Shown: positions 1-7,604 of the stretch, piece by piece
How the letters are laid out: each line of letters starts with the position of its first letter
Position numbering within the stretch: position 1 is the stretch's first letter
Made by a program: the position numbers and the translations under genes
Notes under the pieces: model-generated
The model's input: only the letters and a program-made list of their open reading frames with translations
The model's database searches: none
What the model was told of the DNA's origin: nothing
From: Bacillota bacterium
Lineage (GTDB): Bacteria; Bacillota_G; Limnochordia; DTU010
Reading direction: 5' to 3'
DNA: 14,146 nt
Assembly: GCA_012799255.1 (NCBI GenBank)
Contig: JAAZLQ010000367.1
Location: 1 to 14,146 of the forward strand

Positions 1-527
1 AGTAAAGCAACTAAATAAACTGAGGCACCAACCTTAATCACATTAAAATAGGTGGCCAAATCTGCGGGAACATTCCTTAGAGTGAAAGAGCTAACTAACC
101 CTAACAGGGCCAGCGATGATTGACCCGCGAGGCCACCAGTTAACACGATCGCAGTGGCAACGGTTCCCTTCAGCCCCCGGCGATAGAGGGCGTAGACAAT
201 GAGAACCCCACCCCCACCGGCAAATGGTGTGACTAGAGTCAGGAAGTTGGCGGCCCCTAGTAAAATGGCTAACTGCCACCAAGGAACAGGATGGTCAACC
301 GCCCTTGTGAGCATTCCAATGCGCTGACCATCTACAATCCAGGCAAGTAAGACGAAAAATAGGGCGCCAAAAAAGTAACCTAAGGGATACTCACTCAGTT
401 CCCGCCAGATGTCCCGGGGATCGGAAATCCTCCAAAAGACTACAACTAACGCTAGAACACTCACAAGGAGCGTTACAACGATCCCCTTCCAGGGAACTTT
501 CCATGACCATTTATCTTGTTTTTCCAT
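1..527 (-). CDS. Flippase-like (LPG synthase TM-domain / UPF0104) integral membrane protein, 3' end cut by window edge
   Basis: An uninterrupted frame of 175 codons starts with ATG at 527 and runs off the left edge, so only the N-terminal half or so is visible. The start lies 3 bases after the SpoIID-like stop and has a TGAGGT ribosome site inside the end of that gene, which suggests translational coupling. Hydrophobic segments lie at about residues 14-32, 50-66, 86-99 and 104-113, with more around 122-146. The motif TPFAGGGG at 100-107 resembles the TPFxxGG signature of the lysylphosphatidylglycerol-synthase membrane domain (PF03706, UPF0104/AglD-like). Members of that family move or modify lipids in the cytoplasmic membrane, but stand-alone copies like this one mostly have no proven substrate. 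The family call rests on this motif and the hydrophobic pattern. The missing C-terminus prevents telling a lone flippase-like protein from a full MprF. Confidence 0.72.
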   Translation of the reverse strand, partial: MEKQDKWSWKVPWKGIVVTLLVSVLALVVVFWRISDPRDIWRELSEYPLGYFFGALFFVLLAWIVDGQRIGMLTRAVDHPVPWWQLAILLGAANFLTLVTPFAGGGGVLIVYALYRRGLKGTVATAIVLTGGLAGQSSLALLGLVSSFTLRNVPADLATYFNVIKVGASVYLVAL

Positions 528-530
528 CTG

Positions 531-2054
531 TTAGTACCTCAACTGTTCTGAATGAGTTATGAGGTGAGCCTCGGGGTAATATGTGCTGAGAATAGTGGCG
601 TAGTCGTATCCTGCTTCGGCCATTCCCTTGGCCCCCCACTGGCTCATTCCCAAATTATGCCCGCTTCCACCGCCGTAGACCGTAACCGATTTGAGCCGGC
701 CATTGGCATCCAGTTCTTGGTCTAAAAAGAATAAGGAACTGGGCAAAAGCGACTGTCGGCCTAGACTATCTCCAGTCCTTTGCAAACTAGATGGTTTTAG
801 TGCTTGACGGATGTTCAGTTCCCCGACGATAGTCTCTTTACCACCGCTACCCAACACAGCTAGGCAAGTCACCCGCCCCCGCTCATCCCTCGTCTCTACC
901 TTCAGGCCTATTATTTCACCAAAAGTGGCAGGCAATAACGGTTTCAATAAACTAGTCAGTTCATCGCGCGTAAAGGTGCATTTCCACCGAAACCAAGGGG
1001 AGTTTCCCTCCAAGGCTAACTCTCTCCGATCATTCCATTTAGCCAAGTCTGTAAGAATAGCTCGAGGTGATGTGGAAAAAAAGTATGTAGAACTAATGGT
1101 TTCATCTGGATTGACCAAGATCTGGCCCGCGGTCTCTTGAATTGCCCGCGTGGTAGATTGGGCTTCTGGCTGATTGTTGTAAACTTGTGAGTTGGTACTA
1201 TCCGCTACATGAAAGCCCAAGTGTCCTTGTCTCGAATAAATTGCCTGAGCAACGGCGTAGGTTCTGGCAGCCACAGCCTGGGCCTTGAGAGCCTCCAAGG
1301 GCCAACTGATCGGCATCTCGCTAGGAACCACTTGAATCAGATAATCCTCAAGGCTTACCTCATTGATGACCAGAAAACTATCACCTTCTGCCACCAGTTC
1401 AAATCGTCCGCGATAACGCGGGAAAAACTGCGTTCCTGTGCCTCGCTTAAAGGAGTTGATCTGGATAAGGCCTCCCTGATCGGCCCACACGTACAACCGT
1501 TGATCAAATTCCCAAAGGATTCCTTGACCATCCTTCACCTGGAACCTACCGTCCTCGACAAAGATGCTTATCTCTTCCAAAGCATTGACTTGAAAGCCCC
1601 TTCCAGTACCCTTTTCCTCTACAAACAGCCTCGAAGTAGGTGAAAAGATCAGTTCTTGGTGTTGGATACTCTGGAACTGTTCTGTACTGATGGCGACCCG
1701 AATTGTCCGAATATAAAGCGGATCGTAAACATCAAAACGCACCACTTCACCTTGGAAAATGGTGGGGACGACCTCATCGAACCCCACCAAAACTGCAGCC
1801 AACGGTACGGGCCACATCTCTTCTTCCCAATGTTGAAAAGCCTCAACATCTGCACTGATTGGCAAAATACCATGATGCTCAAATTCCACTGTACTCGCAG
1901 AAATACGCATGATTTTGTCAGCCGGCAAGGCTAACGGAACCTCACTTCCCGTGGCCACACCGGATAAAGTGGCCTTAACGGGGACACTTTTTAAGCTAAT
2001 CACTAACACCACTAAAAAAACAACATTTAGTCTCGCCATTGCAACGCTACTCAT
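531..2054 (-). CDS. SpoIID/LytB-domain secreted protein (putative peptidoglycan lytic transglycosylase or amidase enhancer)
   Basis: 507 residues. I chose the ATG at 2054 because AAGGAG lies 8 bases upstream and the start follows the M20 stop by 4 bases; a longer in-frame reading would overlap that gene. Residues 1-28 are a signal peptide or membrane anchor (hydrophobic core 9-22, possible cleavage after VKA). About 200 residues of unassigned sequence follow, then the SpoIID domain: NEVSLEDYLIQVVPSEMP at 231-248 and EALKAQAVAARTYA at 254-267. E246 aligns with the catalytic glutamate of Bacillus SpoIID. The C-terminal family motif GHNLGMSQWGAKGMA is at 465-479. In the family, SpoIID cleaves stem-peptide-free glycan during forespore engulfment and LytB-type proteins stimulate cell-wall amidases. 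This protein is longer than classical SpoIID (about 340 residues) and lacks two usual motifs: the Gly-Gly after the STS at 327-329 is Pro-Arg, and ADSTNSQVY (284-292) lacks the common cysteine. Its role in sporulation is therefore unproven. Confidence 0.88.
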   Translation of the reverse strand: MSSVAMARLNVVFLVVLVISLKSVPVKATLSGVATGSEVPLALPADKIMRISASTVEFEHHGILPISADVEAFQHWEEEMWPVPLAAVLVGFDEVVPTIFQGEVVRFDVYDPLYIRTIRVAISTEQFQSIQHQELIFSPTSRLFVEEKGTGRGFQVNALEEISIFVEDGRFQVKDGQGILWEFDQRLYVWADQGGLIQINSFKRGTGTQFFPRYRGRFELVAEGDSFLVINEVSLEDYLIQVVPSEMPISWPLEALKAQAVAARTYAVAQAIYSRQGHLGFHVADSTNSQVYNNQPEAQSTTRAIQETAGQILVNPDETISSTYFFSTSPRAILTDLAKWNDRRELALEGNSPWFRWKCTFTRDELTSLLKPLLPATFGEIIGLKVETRDERGRVTCLAVLGSGGKETIVGELNIRQALKPSSLQRTGDSLGRQSLLPSSLFFLDQELDANGRLKSVTVYGGGSGHNLGMSQWGAKGMAEAGYDYATILSTYYPEAHLITHSEQLRY

Positions 2055-2058
2055 TACA

Positions 2059-3225
2059 TTACTCCTTGCCAACCTCGAGTGCATGTTCCTTCTGCATAGC
2101 TTTGAAAAGTTCAGCTTTACTAAACAGATCAACGATTGTGTGAGCTAGCGCCTTGGCGGCTAGAATTGCCGTATCTACGCCCCTGGTACTAACGCTAGCC
2201 TCAGCAAACTCGCGAGTATGGATAATTAAGTCCTCCCCGATTGATAAGTACGGATGAATAGTGGGTACCACCCGGGACACATTGCCAATATCAGAGGATG
2301 CCTTACTTTCTGCAAACTCTTCAATATCGGTTACCCCGAGCTTTTGCAAATTTGCCCCAAATGCCAAGGCTAAGGGTTGGTTGGGTACCAGGTTATCGGT
2401 GGACAACTCAAACTGATTCCAGACAACCTTAGCACCTGTCATTAATGCTGCTCCCTCTGCTATTTTCAGCATCCTGGCGGAAATCTGATCCAGTAGTTCA
2501 CGCCGTGGTGCCCGAATGTAGAAACGTGCTACCGCCTTGGCAGGTACAACATTGGGTGCGGTACCCCCTTCAGAAATGATCCCGTGAATGCGTACGCTTT
2601 CTGGAACATGTTCCCGCATGGCATTGATACCATTAAAGAGTGCTATGACCGCGTCCAAAGCGTTGATGCCTTCTTCAGGTGCATCTGCAGCATGGGCTGC
2701 TTTTCCAGCAAACACAAACTCGTAGGCATCTAGAGCATTGGTCGGTGCCATCAGTAAATTAATCGAAGCAGGATGGAACATTAATGCGGCGTCCACATCC
2801 GCAAACTCACCTGCATCAACCAAAACAACCTTGCCTCCACCAGTTTCTTCAGCAGGAGCCCCCAGAACTGTTACTGTTCCTCCAAGCTCTCCTAAAAAGG
2901 GAGCCAGACCTAAGGCGGCTCCTACACTAGCCACGCCAATCAGATTGTGGCCACAAGCGTGCCCTATCTCTGGCAACGCATCGTATTCGCAGAGCAGTGC
3001 GATGTTTGGTCGCCCCGCGCCCAACACCCCCCGAAAAGCAGTTTCCATTCCTGCAATGCCCGTTGTGACCTGAAATCCTCCATCCACTAAGGCAGTGGTG
3101 AGAAGGTGGCAAGCCTGTACTTCCTCAAATCCTAACTCCGGATTTTCGCCAATAGTAACCGCTAGTCGTTCTAATAAGGGTCTTTTTACATCTATTTCGG
3201 CACTGATCAGAGCTTTCCAATCCAC
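2059..3225 (-). CDS. M20-family amidohydrolase / aminoacylase-like peptidase
   Basis: 388 residues, cytoplasmic (no signal peptide). The start is GTG at 3225, with GAGGTG five bases upstream; an ATG at 3230 is out of frame. The metal-binding signature LLCEYDALPEIGHACGHNLI (77-96) contains D82, C91 and H93. GAPAEETGG at 122-130 carries the catalytic/metal glutamates E126 and E127, H151 sits in an FHP motif, and AGKAAHAA (173-180) is the start of the dimerisation insert. SSDIGNVS at 310-317 and IHT at 335-337 are typical of the C-terminal part. This pattern fits the M20D group, which includes AbgB-type aminobenzoyl-glutamate hydrolases and ACY1L2/PM20D2-like dipeptidases that hydrolyse N-acyl or dipeptide amide bonds with two metal ions. 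The exact substrate cannot be read from the sequence. It is second in the four-gene minus-strand run, 4 bases after the CoA-binding gene and 4 before the SpoIID-like gene. Confidence 0.92.
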   Translation of the reverse strand: MDWKALISAEIDVKRPLLERLAVTIGENPELGFEEVQACHLLTTALVDGGFQVTTGIAGMETAFRGVLGAGRPNIALLCEYDALPEIGHACGHNLIGVASVGAALGLAPFLGELGGTVTVLGAPAEETGGGKVVLVDAGEFADVDAALMFHPASINLLMAPTNALDAYEFVFAGKAAHAADAPEEGINALDAVIALFNGINAMREHVPESVRIHGIISEGGTAPNVVPAKAVARFYIRAPRRELLDQISARMLKIAEGAALMTGAKVVWNQFELSTDNLVPNQPLALAFGANLQKLGVTDIEEFAESKASSDIGNVSRVVPTIHPYLSIGEDLIIHTREFAEASVSTRGVDTAILAAKALAHTIVDLFSKAELFKAMQKEHALEVGKE

Positions 3226-3229
3226 ACCA

Positions 3230-3637
3230 TCACCTCATACTCTTAAGTCTCCTATGCTCCTTAAAGGTACACTTATCTTCTACGAAGATTAAACCTCTCT
3301 CCTCGACCAGAGTCCTGGCCTCCTCATTTACGATTCCCTCCTGGAGCCAAATGCCTTGGACATCATCGCGATTTAAGGCATCTTCCACCACTGGAAGTAC
3401 TTCTTCTGATGGTCTGAACACGACTACCAAATCGACCCTTCCCTCAACGTCACCCACCGAGTTATAGACCTTTTCTCCTAAAAGCTCTGTTCCCCCATAG
3501 GGATTCACGGGATAAATCTTATAGCCTTGCATCTGGAGATAACGAGGAACGCTGTGCGCGGCTTTCGCCGGATCTTTACTTAAGCCAACTACCGCTACAT
3601 TCTTTAGCTGTAAAGCCTTTTCTACTGCACCTTGCAT
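3230..3637 (-). CDS. CoA-binding domain protein (YccU-like, Rossmann fold)
   Basis: 135 residues. ATG at 3637 is preceded by AAAGGAG with a 9-base spacer. The Rossmann nucleotide-binding start VAVVGLSKDPAKAAHSVPRY (15-34) is followed by GYKIYPVNPYGG, LLGEKVYNSVGDV, DLVVVFRP and GIWLQEGIVNEEA. The protein ends in the conserved segment with D and C before TFKEHRRL. This order matches the small CoA_binding_2 (PF13380) family, related to the CoA-binding domain of succinyl-CoA synthetase. Family members bind CoA-type ligands, but their cellular role is poorly known. Full length for the family (about 130-145). It is the first gene of the apparent minus-strand operon and its promoter must lie in the 81-base gap shared with the divergent exonuclease gene. 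The minus strand there has TTGAAT followed by weak TATACC or TACCAT hexamers, overlapping the plus-strand -10 box. Confidence 0.9.
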   Translation of the reverse strand: MQGAVEKALQLKNVAVVGLSKDPAKAAHSVPRYLQMQGYKIYPVNPYGGTELLGEKVYNSVGDVEGRVDLVVVFRPSEEVLPVVEDALNRDDVQGIWLQEGIVNEEARTLVEERGLIFVEDKCTFKEHRRLKSMR

Positions 3638-3675
3638 GAAAATCAGCTCCTTTCACAGTCCGGTAAGGAACGATT

Positions 3676-3686
3676 TATGGTATAAT
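3676..3686 (+). promoter_or_regulatory. Extended -10 promoter of the 5'-3' exonuclease gene
   Basis: The plus strand reads TATGGTATAAT: a perfect TATAAT box at 3681-3686 preceded by TGG, the extended -10 element. I see no good -35 hexamer 16-18 bases upstream, which is common for extended -10 promoters. Transcription would begin near 3692-3694, leaving a leader of about 25 bases before the TTG start at 3719. The same bases overlap the likely promoter zone of the minus-strand operon, so the two directions may compete. Confidence 0.6.
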
Positions 3687-3718
3687 AGGTTGAAATGTTA
3701 TTCAAAGGAGTCTTCAAT

Positions 3719-4567
3719 TTGCCTAAAACCTGTCTGATCTTGGACTGCTTTTCTTTAGTATACCGCTCTTTCTTCGGATTACCAACAACTATTAAACGTC
3801 AAGACGGGCAAGCGATCAACGCTGTCCTTGGTTTCTATAATACAGTAACGGCGTTGATGGAGCAATTCCAACCAGATTATTTGTTTGTTGCCTCAGATCA
3901 CCCTAGTCCTACCTTTAGACACGAACTATTTCCAGAGTACAAGGCACAAAGACCTCCTATGCCAGAAGAGCTCAGAGGTCAGATTCAACTTATTGAAGAG
4001 CTAGTCGCTAGTTTCGGTGCCCCCCTAGTAAAACTAGCTGGTTATGAGGCGGATGACGTAATCGGCACTATCACTAAACATGCTCCTCAAAATACACACT
4101 GTTATGTAATTACAACTGATCGGGACGCTCTCCAATTGGTTTCAGAACAAGTGACGGTAATTGCACCAAACAGTAGAGCCAATAAGGTGTTTACCCCTGA
4201 ATTGGTGGAACATGAACTGGGAGTAGCGCCTAAACTCGTTCCTGATCTGAAGGCCTTAATGGGAGATAGCAGTGACAACATCCCTGGTATTCGCTTGGTA
4301 GGGCCAAAGACGGCCTTGCGCTGGCTAAATAAATTCGGTTCTTTAGATGGAGTTATTAAAAATACCCACCTTCTCCCCGGTAAGGCCGGTATGAACTTGG
4401 CAGAAAACACCGAACAAGCCCTTCTCTATCGACACTTGGCAACAATCCACCGGGATGTTCCGACTTACCATTGCTGGCAAGCAGGACGCTTGGCCTTCGA
4501 CGAAAGGCAGTTGCGTCAGACGCTAGAATCACTAGGTATTCGAGCCGCAATTCCCAATGTGGGATAA
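3719..4567 (+). CDS. Stand-alone 5'-3' exonuclease (DNA polymerase I N-terminal domain homologue)
   Basis: 282 residues from TTG at 3719. I prefer this to the in-frame ATG at 3695 because AAAGGAG (3704-3710) is 8 bases before the TTG, while the ATG has no ribosome site and lies at the predicted transcription start. Acidic metal-binding positions typical of the FEN/PolA exonuclease fold are visible: D9, D60 before the TFRHEL motif, GYEADD at 108-113, TTDRD at 132-136, and GDSSDNIPG at 182-190 leading into the helix-hairpin-helix LVGPKTALRWL (193-203). The family removes RNA primers and flaps by structure-specific 5' nuclease action. Stand-alone forms (YpcP in Bacillus) back up polymerase I. 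The usual GDKD is TTDRD here, a conservative change that keeps both acids. It sits divergent from the CoA-binding gene and converges on the RpiR gene. Confidence 0.92.
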   Translation: MPKTCLILDCFSLVYRSFFGLPTTIKRQDGQAINAVLGFYNTVTALMEQFQPDYLFVASDHPSPTFRHELFPEYKAQRPPMPEELRGQIQLIEELVASFGAPLVKLAGYEADDVIGTITKHAPQNTHCYVITTDRDALQLVSEQVTVIAPNSRANKVFTPELVEHELGVAPKLVPDLKALMGDSSDNIPGIRLVGPKTALRWLNKFGSLDGVIKNTHLLPGKAGMNLAENTEQALLYRHLATIHRDVPTYHCWQAGRLAFDERQLRQTLESLGIRAAIPNVG

Positions 4568-4582
4568 ACCACACCTATAAAC

Positions 4583-4620
4583 ATCAGGTTAGCCCGTTAA
4601 ACGTGGCTAACCTTGATTTT
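4583..4620. terminator. Hairpin between convergent genes, probable bidirectional terminator
   Basis: AGGTTAGCC (4586-4594) pairs with GGCTAACCT (4605-4613), a perfect 9-base stem with a 10-base loop. Partial further pairing (ATC with GAT) extends it outward past a bulged base. On the plus strand it is followed by GATTTTAAT, so it can end the exonuclease transcript. It lies just past the stop of the minus-strand RpiR gene (4619-4621), where the following bases are less T-rich. Confidence 0.75.
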
Positions 4621-5467
4621 AATGGCGTTGGCTTAGAATATCCTTTGTCCTTTCAATGGCCTGTGCTGTGCGAGAATGATCCGCCAAAGCTACTGCCGTA
4701 AACAAGGTGTCAATAGTGCTTAGCTGGGTAAGATGGCAGGATAGGGAGGCACCTCGGCATACGTTTTCATGAGCAGAAATCAAGAGAAGCAAGTCGGCCT
4801 CTTGGGCAAGGGTAGAACGCGAGTAGCTCGTGATGGCAATACTTAGCGCCCCTGCAACTTTAGCTGCTCGATTAGCCTCAACAATTTCCTTAGTTTCGCC
4901 GGAAAAGGACAAACTGATAGCCACGTCGCCCGGTTGCAAATGTACTGCCCTAGCAATTTGCATGTGGGTATCAACGAAAGCACCAACTCTCAGCCCAATT
5001 CGGGAAAACTTCCGTTCCGCATATTGGGCCACAATCCCCGACGCTCCCAATCCGTAAAAGTGAATTTCCTTGGCCTTGGCGATGGCCTGTACCGCCACCT
5101 CTAGTGCATCAGAATCCAAAACACGGGCTGTATCTTGCAAGGCATTAATACTTGCCTGAAAGATCTTTTCCTTTATCGTTTTAACATCATTACCAAGTTC
5201 AATTTCGCCATCCGTAAGTATTGGTTTGGTGGCCACATCCTGGGCCAACAGGATCTTGAACTCCTGAAATCCCTTATACCCCAGACGTTTGCAAAACTTA
5301 ACCACGGTAGCATCGCTCACTTCAGCACGTTTTGCCAACTCAGTAATGGATAAATGTACCGCCCGTTTCGGATCATCCAAGATCTCATCAGCCACGCGCC
5401 GTTCAGCGGGCCTCAAGGTCGGATAAGAACTCCTTAGGTGAATCATTGCATTTGCCAAGTTGCTCAC
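4619..5467 (-). CDS. RpiR/MurR-family transcriptional regulator (HTH + SIS domain)
   Basis: 282 residues from GTG at 5467, preceded by GGAGGG and 7 bases. An in-frame ATG at 5482 contains that ribosome site in its own codons and has none upstream; an ATG at 5521 also lacks one. The N-terminal RpiR-type helix-turn-helix covers about 5-78, with SITELAKRAEVSDATVVKFC (40-59) as the recognition region followed by LGYKGFQEFK. The SIS sugar-isomerase fold covers about 125-255, with HFYGLGASG (136-144) and the phosphosugar-binding serine motif LSFSGETKE (186-194). Such regulators sense a sugar phosphate or amino-sugar phosphate and repress or activate matching catabolic genes. No sugar transport or catabolism gene is adjacent, so the target is not apparent. 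A near-palindrome at 5595-5610 may be its operator. Confidence 0.93.
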   Translation of the reverse strand: MSNLANAMIHLRSSYPTLRPAERRVADEILDDPKRAVHLSITELAKRAEVSDATVVKFCKRLGYKGFQEFKILLAQDVATKPILTDGEIELGNDVKTIKEKIFQASINALQDTARVLDSDALEVAVQAIAKAKEIHFYGLGASGIVAQYAERKFSRIGLRVGAFVDTHMQIARAVHLQPGDVAISLSFSGETKEIVEANRAAKVAGALSIAITSYSRSTLAQEADLLLLISAHENVCRGASLSCHLTQLSTIDTLFTAVALADHSRTAQAIERTKDILSQRH

Positions 5468-5594
5468 TATTGATCCCTCCATGTAACCGTTGGTCGAGGC
5501 ACTCCCTTTAGATATCCTCATTTAGTAAAGAGTATGATAAAAAATAATAGTAATTAATTCGGCATTTTGGATAAAGTATCCTGCCACATCTATC

Positions 5595-5610
5595 ACGGTT
5601 GCGCAATCGT
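5595..5610. promoter_or_regulatory. 16-base near-palindrome upstream of the RpiR gene, possible operator
   Basis: The plus strand reads ACGGTTGCGCAATCGT. The inner 8 bases TTGCGCAA are a perfect palindrome and the outer ACG/CGT also match; only one base pair is mismatched. It lies about 128 bases upstream of the RpiR start and outside the oligoendopeptidase terminator, so autoregulation is plausible. The rest of the leader (5468-5594) is AT-rich, and I could not assign a convincing promoter in it. Binding is an inference. Confidence 0.35.
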
Positions 5611-5629
5611 TTGATTTGGCAAGTAACTG

Positions 5630-5658
5630 AAAAAAAGATGGGCCCGGGGGCCCATCTT
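5630..5658 (-). terminator. Rho-independent terminator of the oligoendopeptidase F gene
   Basis: On the minus strand AAGATGGGCCC pairs with GGGCCCATCTT (plus positions 5635-5645 and 5648-5658). The innermost GC pairs must open to form a loop. A run of seven T follows on the minus strand (A at 5630-5636 on plus). It begins 22 bases after the pepF stop codon. GC-rich stem plus U-tract makes this one of the clearest signals in the window. Confidence 0.92.
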
Positions 5659-5679
5659 GCCTGGGAAAACGAAAAGGAT

Positions 5680-7512
5680 TTAGAGTTCGGTCTCTGCCAA
5701 CTGTTCTAACTCGCTTAGCAGTTCAGCAAAGACTTCCATAGCCTGGATGATAGGTTCAGGCTTGCTCATATCCACACCAGCCCGTTGTAAGAGGTTAATT
5801 GGATAGTCGGATCCACCACTACCTAGGAATTCTAAATAACGTTCAACGGCAGGTTCGCCTTCCTCAAGAATCTGTTGAGCAAGGGATACTGCAGCTGAAA
5901 AACCTGTAGCGTACTTGTAGACATAGAATGGTCTATAGAAATGGGGAATGCGCGCCCATTCCATGGCAATCAACTCATCCACGACAATATCGTCACCGAA
6001 GTACTTTTTGTTAAGCTCATAATAGATTTCAGACAGCTGCTCGGCGGTGAGGGCTTCGCCATCCCCGACTTTTCCGTGGACGATCATCTCAAACTCTGCA
6101 AACATAGTCTGTCTAAATACAGTTCCCCTAAATTGCTCGAGGTAGTGGTTTAATAGATACGCCCGTCGTTTGGGGTCTGTGGTCTTTTTGAGTAAATCGT
6201 CCATGAGCAACGCCTCATTAAGGGTGGATGCCACCTCAGCAACAAAGATCGTATAAGCGGAGTTGACGAACTCCTGGTTTTTGTTGGAATAAAAACTATG
6301 CATGGCGTGGCCCAACTCATGGGCTAAGGTGAAAACATCATTCAGAGTTCCTTGGTAGTTCATGAGTACATAGGGATGAACGCCATAAGTACCCCAAGAA
6401 TAGGCACCGCTGGTCTTTCCTCGATTTTCTAACCAGTCAATCCAGCCATCTGTAAAGCTTGTAGCCAAATCACTGAGATACTGTTCTCCCAAGGGATACA
6501 GTCCCGTTTGAACCATCTCCACAGCTTCTTCACGCGAGATCTCCTCGTCTTGACCAGAAACCATGGGAACATACAGATCCCACATGTGCAATTCTTCCAA
6601 ACCTAGTAGTCTCTTACGCAGGCGTACGTAACGGTGTAAGAGAGGTAAATGGTCATGAATAGATGACACTAGATTCTTGTAGACATCAGGATCTACATTA
6701 TCCTGGAAGAGGGCAGCCTCTAGAGACGATCCATGTTTTCTGGCTTTGGAGAAATAAAGTTCCTTCTTCACTGCAGATACATAAGTCGCCCCTAGGGTGT
6801 TCTTCCAGGCTGAATAGGTTTCGTACATGGCTTTAAAAGCACCCTCGCGCACCTCAGGATCCTGGGATTCCAAGAGTTGAATATAACGACCATGGGTTAA
6901 TTCCACCATTTCGCCAGCATCGTTCTTCACCTGTGGGAACTTTAAATCTGCGTTGTTAAACATCCGGAAAATGTTACTGGGCGCTTGAGCCAATTCTCCC
7001 GCGGCAGCCAAGAGTTCTTCTTGTTCTGCGGGCAGGGTGTGAGCCTTCATGCGCATGATATTCTCCAGTTGATGTTCATATAGCTTAAGCCCGGGAACTT
7101 CCTGAATCCAGCCACGAACGGTATCAGGATCAAGTGCAAGAATCTCTGGAACTAAGAAGGCCATGGCACTTCTCAGATCCACCGCGGTACCGCTGGCCTG
7201 ATCTGCATAACCCTGATACAAAGAATTCGCGTTATCCTCGTCCTTCCTCATATGAGAATAGGCAATGACACGACTTAAGAGTAAGGTGACTTCATCGTGT
7301 ACTTGCAGTGCTTTAAGCAAGTTCTCGCCTGAAGTAATTGTTCCCCGCAAATCTAGCATTTTTTGCTTATCAGCTTTCAGCTGGGCTAAACCTTGCTCAA
7401 AGGCTTCGTTACTTTCATAAATGTCTTCTAAGCGCCATTTTAGTTCTGACGCAATCTGATCACGTGTTGGAAGTTGTCCCATGTCGTTCACTCCTAAAGC
7501 GTATTTTCCCAT
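5680..7512 (-). CDS. pepF: Oligoendopeptidase F (M3B zinc metallopeptidase)
   Basis: 610 residues from ATG at 7512, with AAAGGAG five bases upstream. Two other in-frame starts are also plausible: TTG at 7530 behind GGGAGGAG, and ATG at 7482 behind AGGAG; only the first few residues differ. The zinc site is LAHELGHAMHSF with H398, E399 and H402; the third ligand is E426 in FVAEVASTLNEAL. The N-terminal LPTRDQIASELKWRLEDIY and the C-terminal IPHFYRPFYVYKYATGFSAA are hallmark M3B segments, and total length fits the family (about 600). The enzyme is cytoplasmic and cleaves oligopeptides of roughly 7-17 residues, recycling peptides and leaderless signal fragments. It is monocistronic here, closed by a strong terminator and divergent from the FtsA-like gene across 92 bases. 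I see no convincing promoter hexamers in that gap. Confidence 0.96.
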   Translation of the reverse strand: MGKYALGVNDMGQLPTRDQIASELKWRLEDIYESNEAFEQGLAQLKADKQKMLDLRGTITSGENLLKALQVHDEVTLLLSRVIAYSHMRKDEDNANSLYQGYADQASGTAVDLRSAMAFLVPEILALDPDTVRGWIQEVPGLKLYEHQLENIMRMKAHTLPAEQEELLAAAGELAQAPSNIFRMFNNADLKFPQVKNDAGEMVELTHGRYIQLLESQDPEVREGAFKAMYETYSAWKNTLGATYVSAVKKELYFSKARKHGSSLEAALFQDNVDPDVYKNLVSSIHDHLPLLHRYVRLRKRLLGLEELHMWDLYVPMVSGQDEEISREEAVEMVQTGLYPLGEQYLSDLATSFTDGWIDWLENRGKTSGAYSWGTYGVHPYVLMNYQGTLNDVFTLAHELGHAMHSFYSNKNQEFVNSAYTIFVAEVASTLNEALLMDDLLKKTTDPKRRAYLLNHYLEQFRGTVFRQTMFAEFEMIVHGKVGDGEALTAEQLSEIYYELNKKYFGDDIVVDELIAMEWARIPHFYRPFYVYKYATGFSAAVSLAQQILEEGEPAVERYLEFLGSGGSDYPINLLQRAGVDMSKPEPIIQAMEVFAELLSELEQLAETEL

Positions 7513-7604
7513 ATCTTCTCCTTTGGGCAAAAGTCTCCTCCCTTGGTAGGTAAAAACAGGATCAGCTGCCTTTGTGGCGAAATACAGTGGTTGAGGTGAG
7601 GTTA

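Noticed and set aside
1209..1643. 144-codon plus-strand open frame opposite the SpoIID-like gene
   Set aside because: It is antisense to a well-supported gene, has no ribosome site, and its translation has no recognisable domain or sensible composition.
531..2132. Longer start of the SpoIID-like gene at 2132
   Set aside because: It would overlap the M20 gene by over 70 bases and place a hydrophilic stretch before the signal peptide; the ATG at 2054 has an AAGGAG site.
2738..3073. 111-codon plus-strand frame opposite the M20 gene, rich in Pro, Ala and Ser
   Set aside because: Its composition is what the reverse complement of a Gly/Ala-rich coding region gives; the M20 metal motifs on the other strand decide the coding strand.
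4102..4410. 102-codon minus-strand frame inside the exonuclease gene
   Set aside because: It lies wholly within the conserved nuclease domain, and the reverse frame shows no motif or ribosome site.
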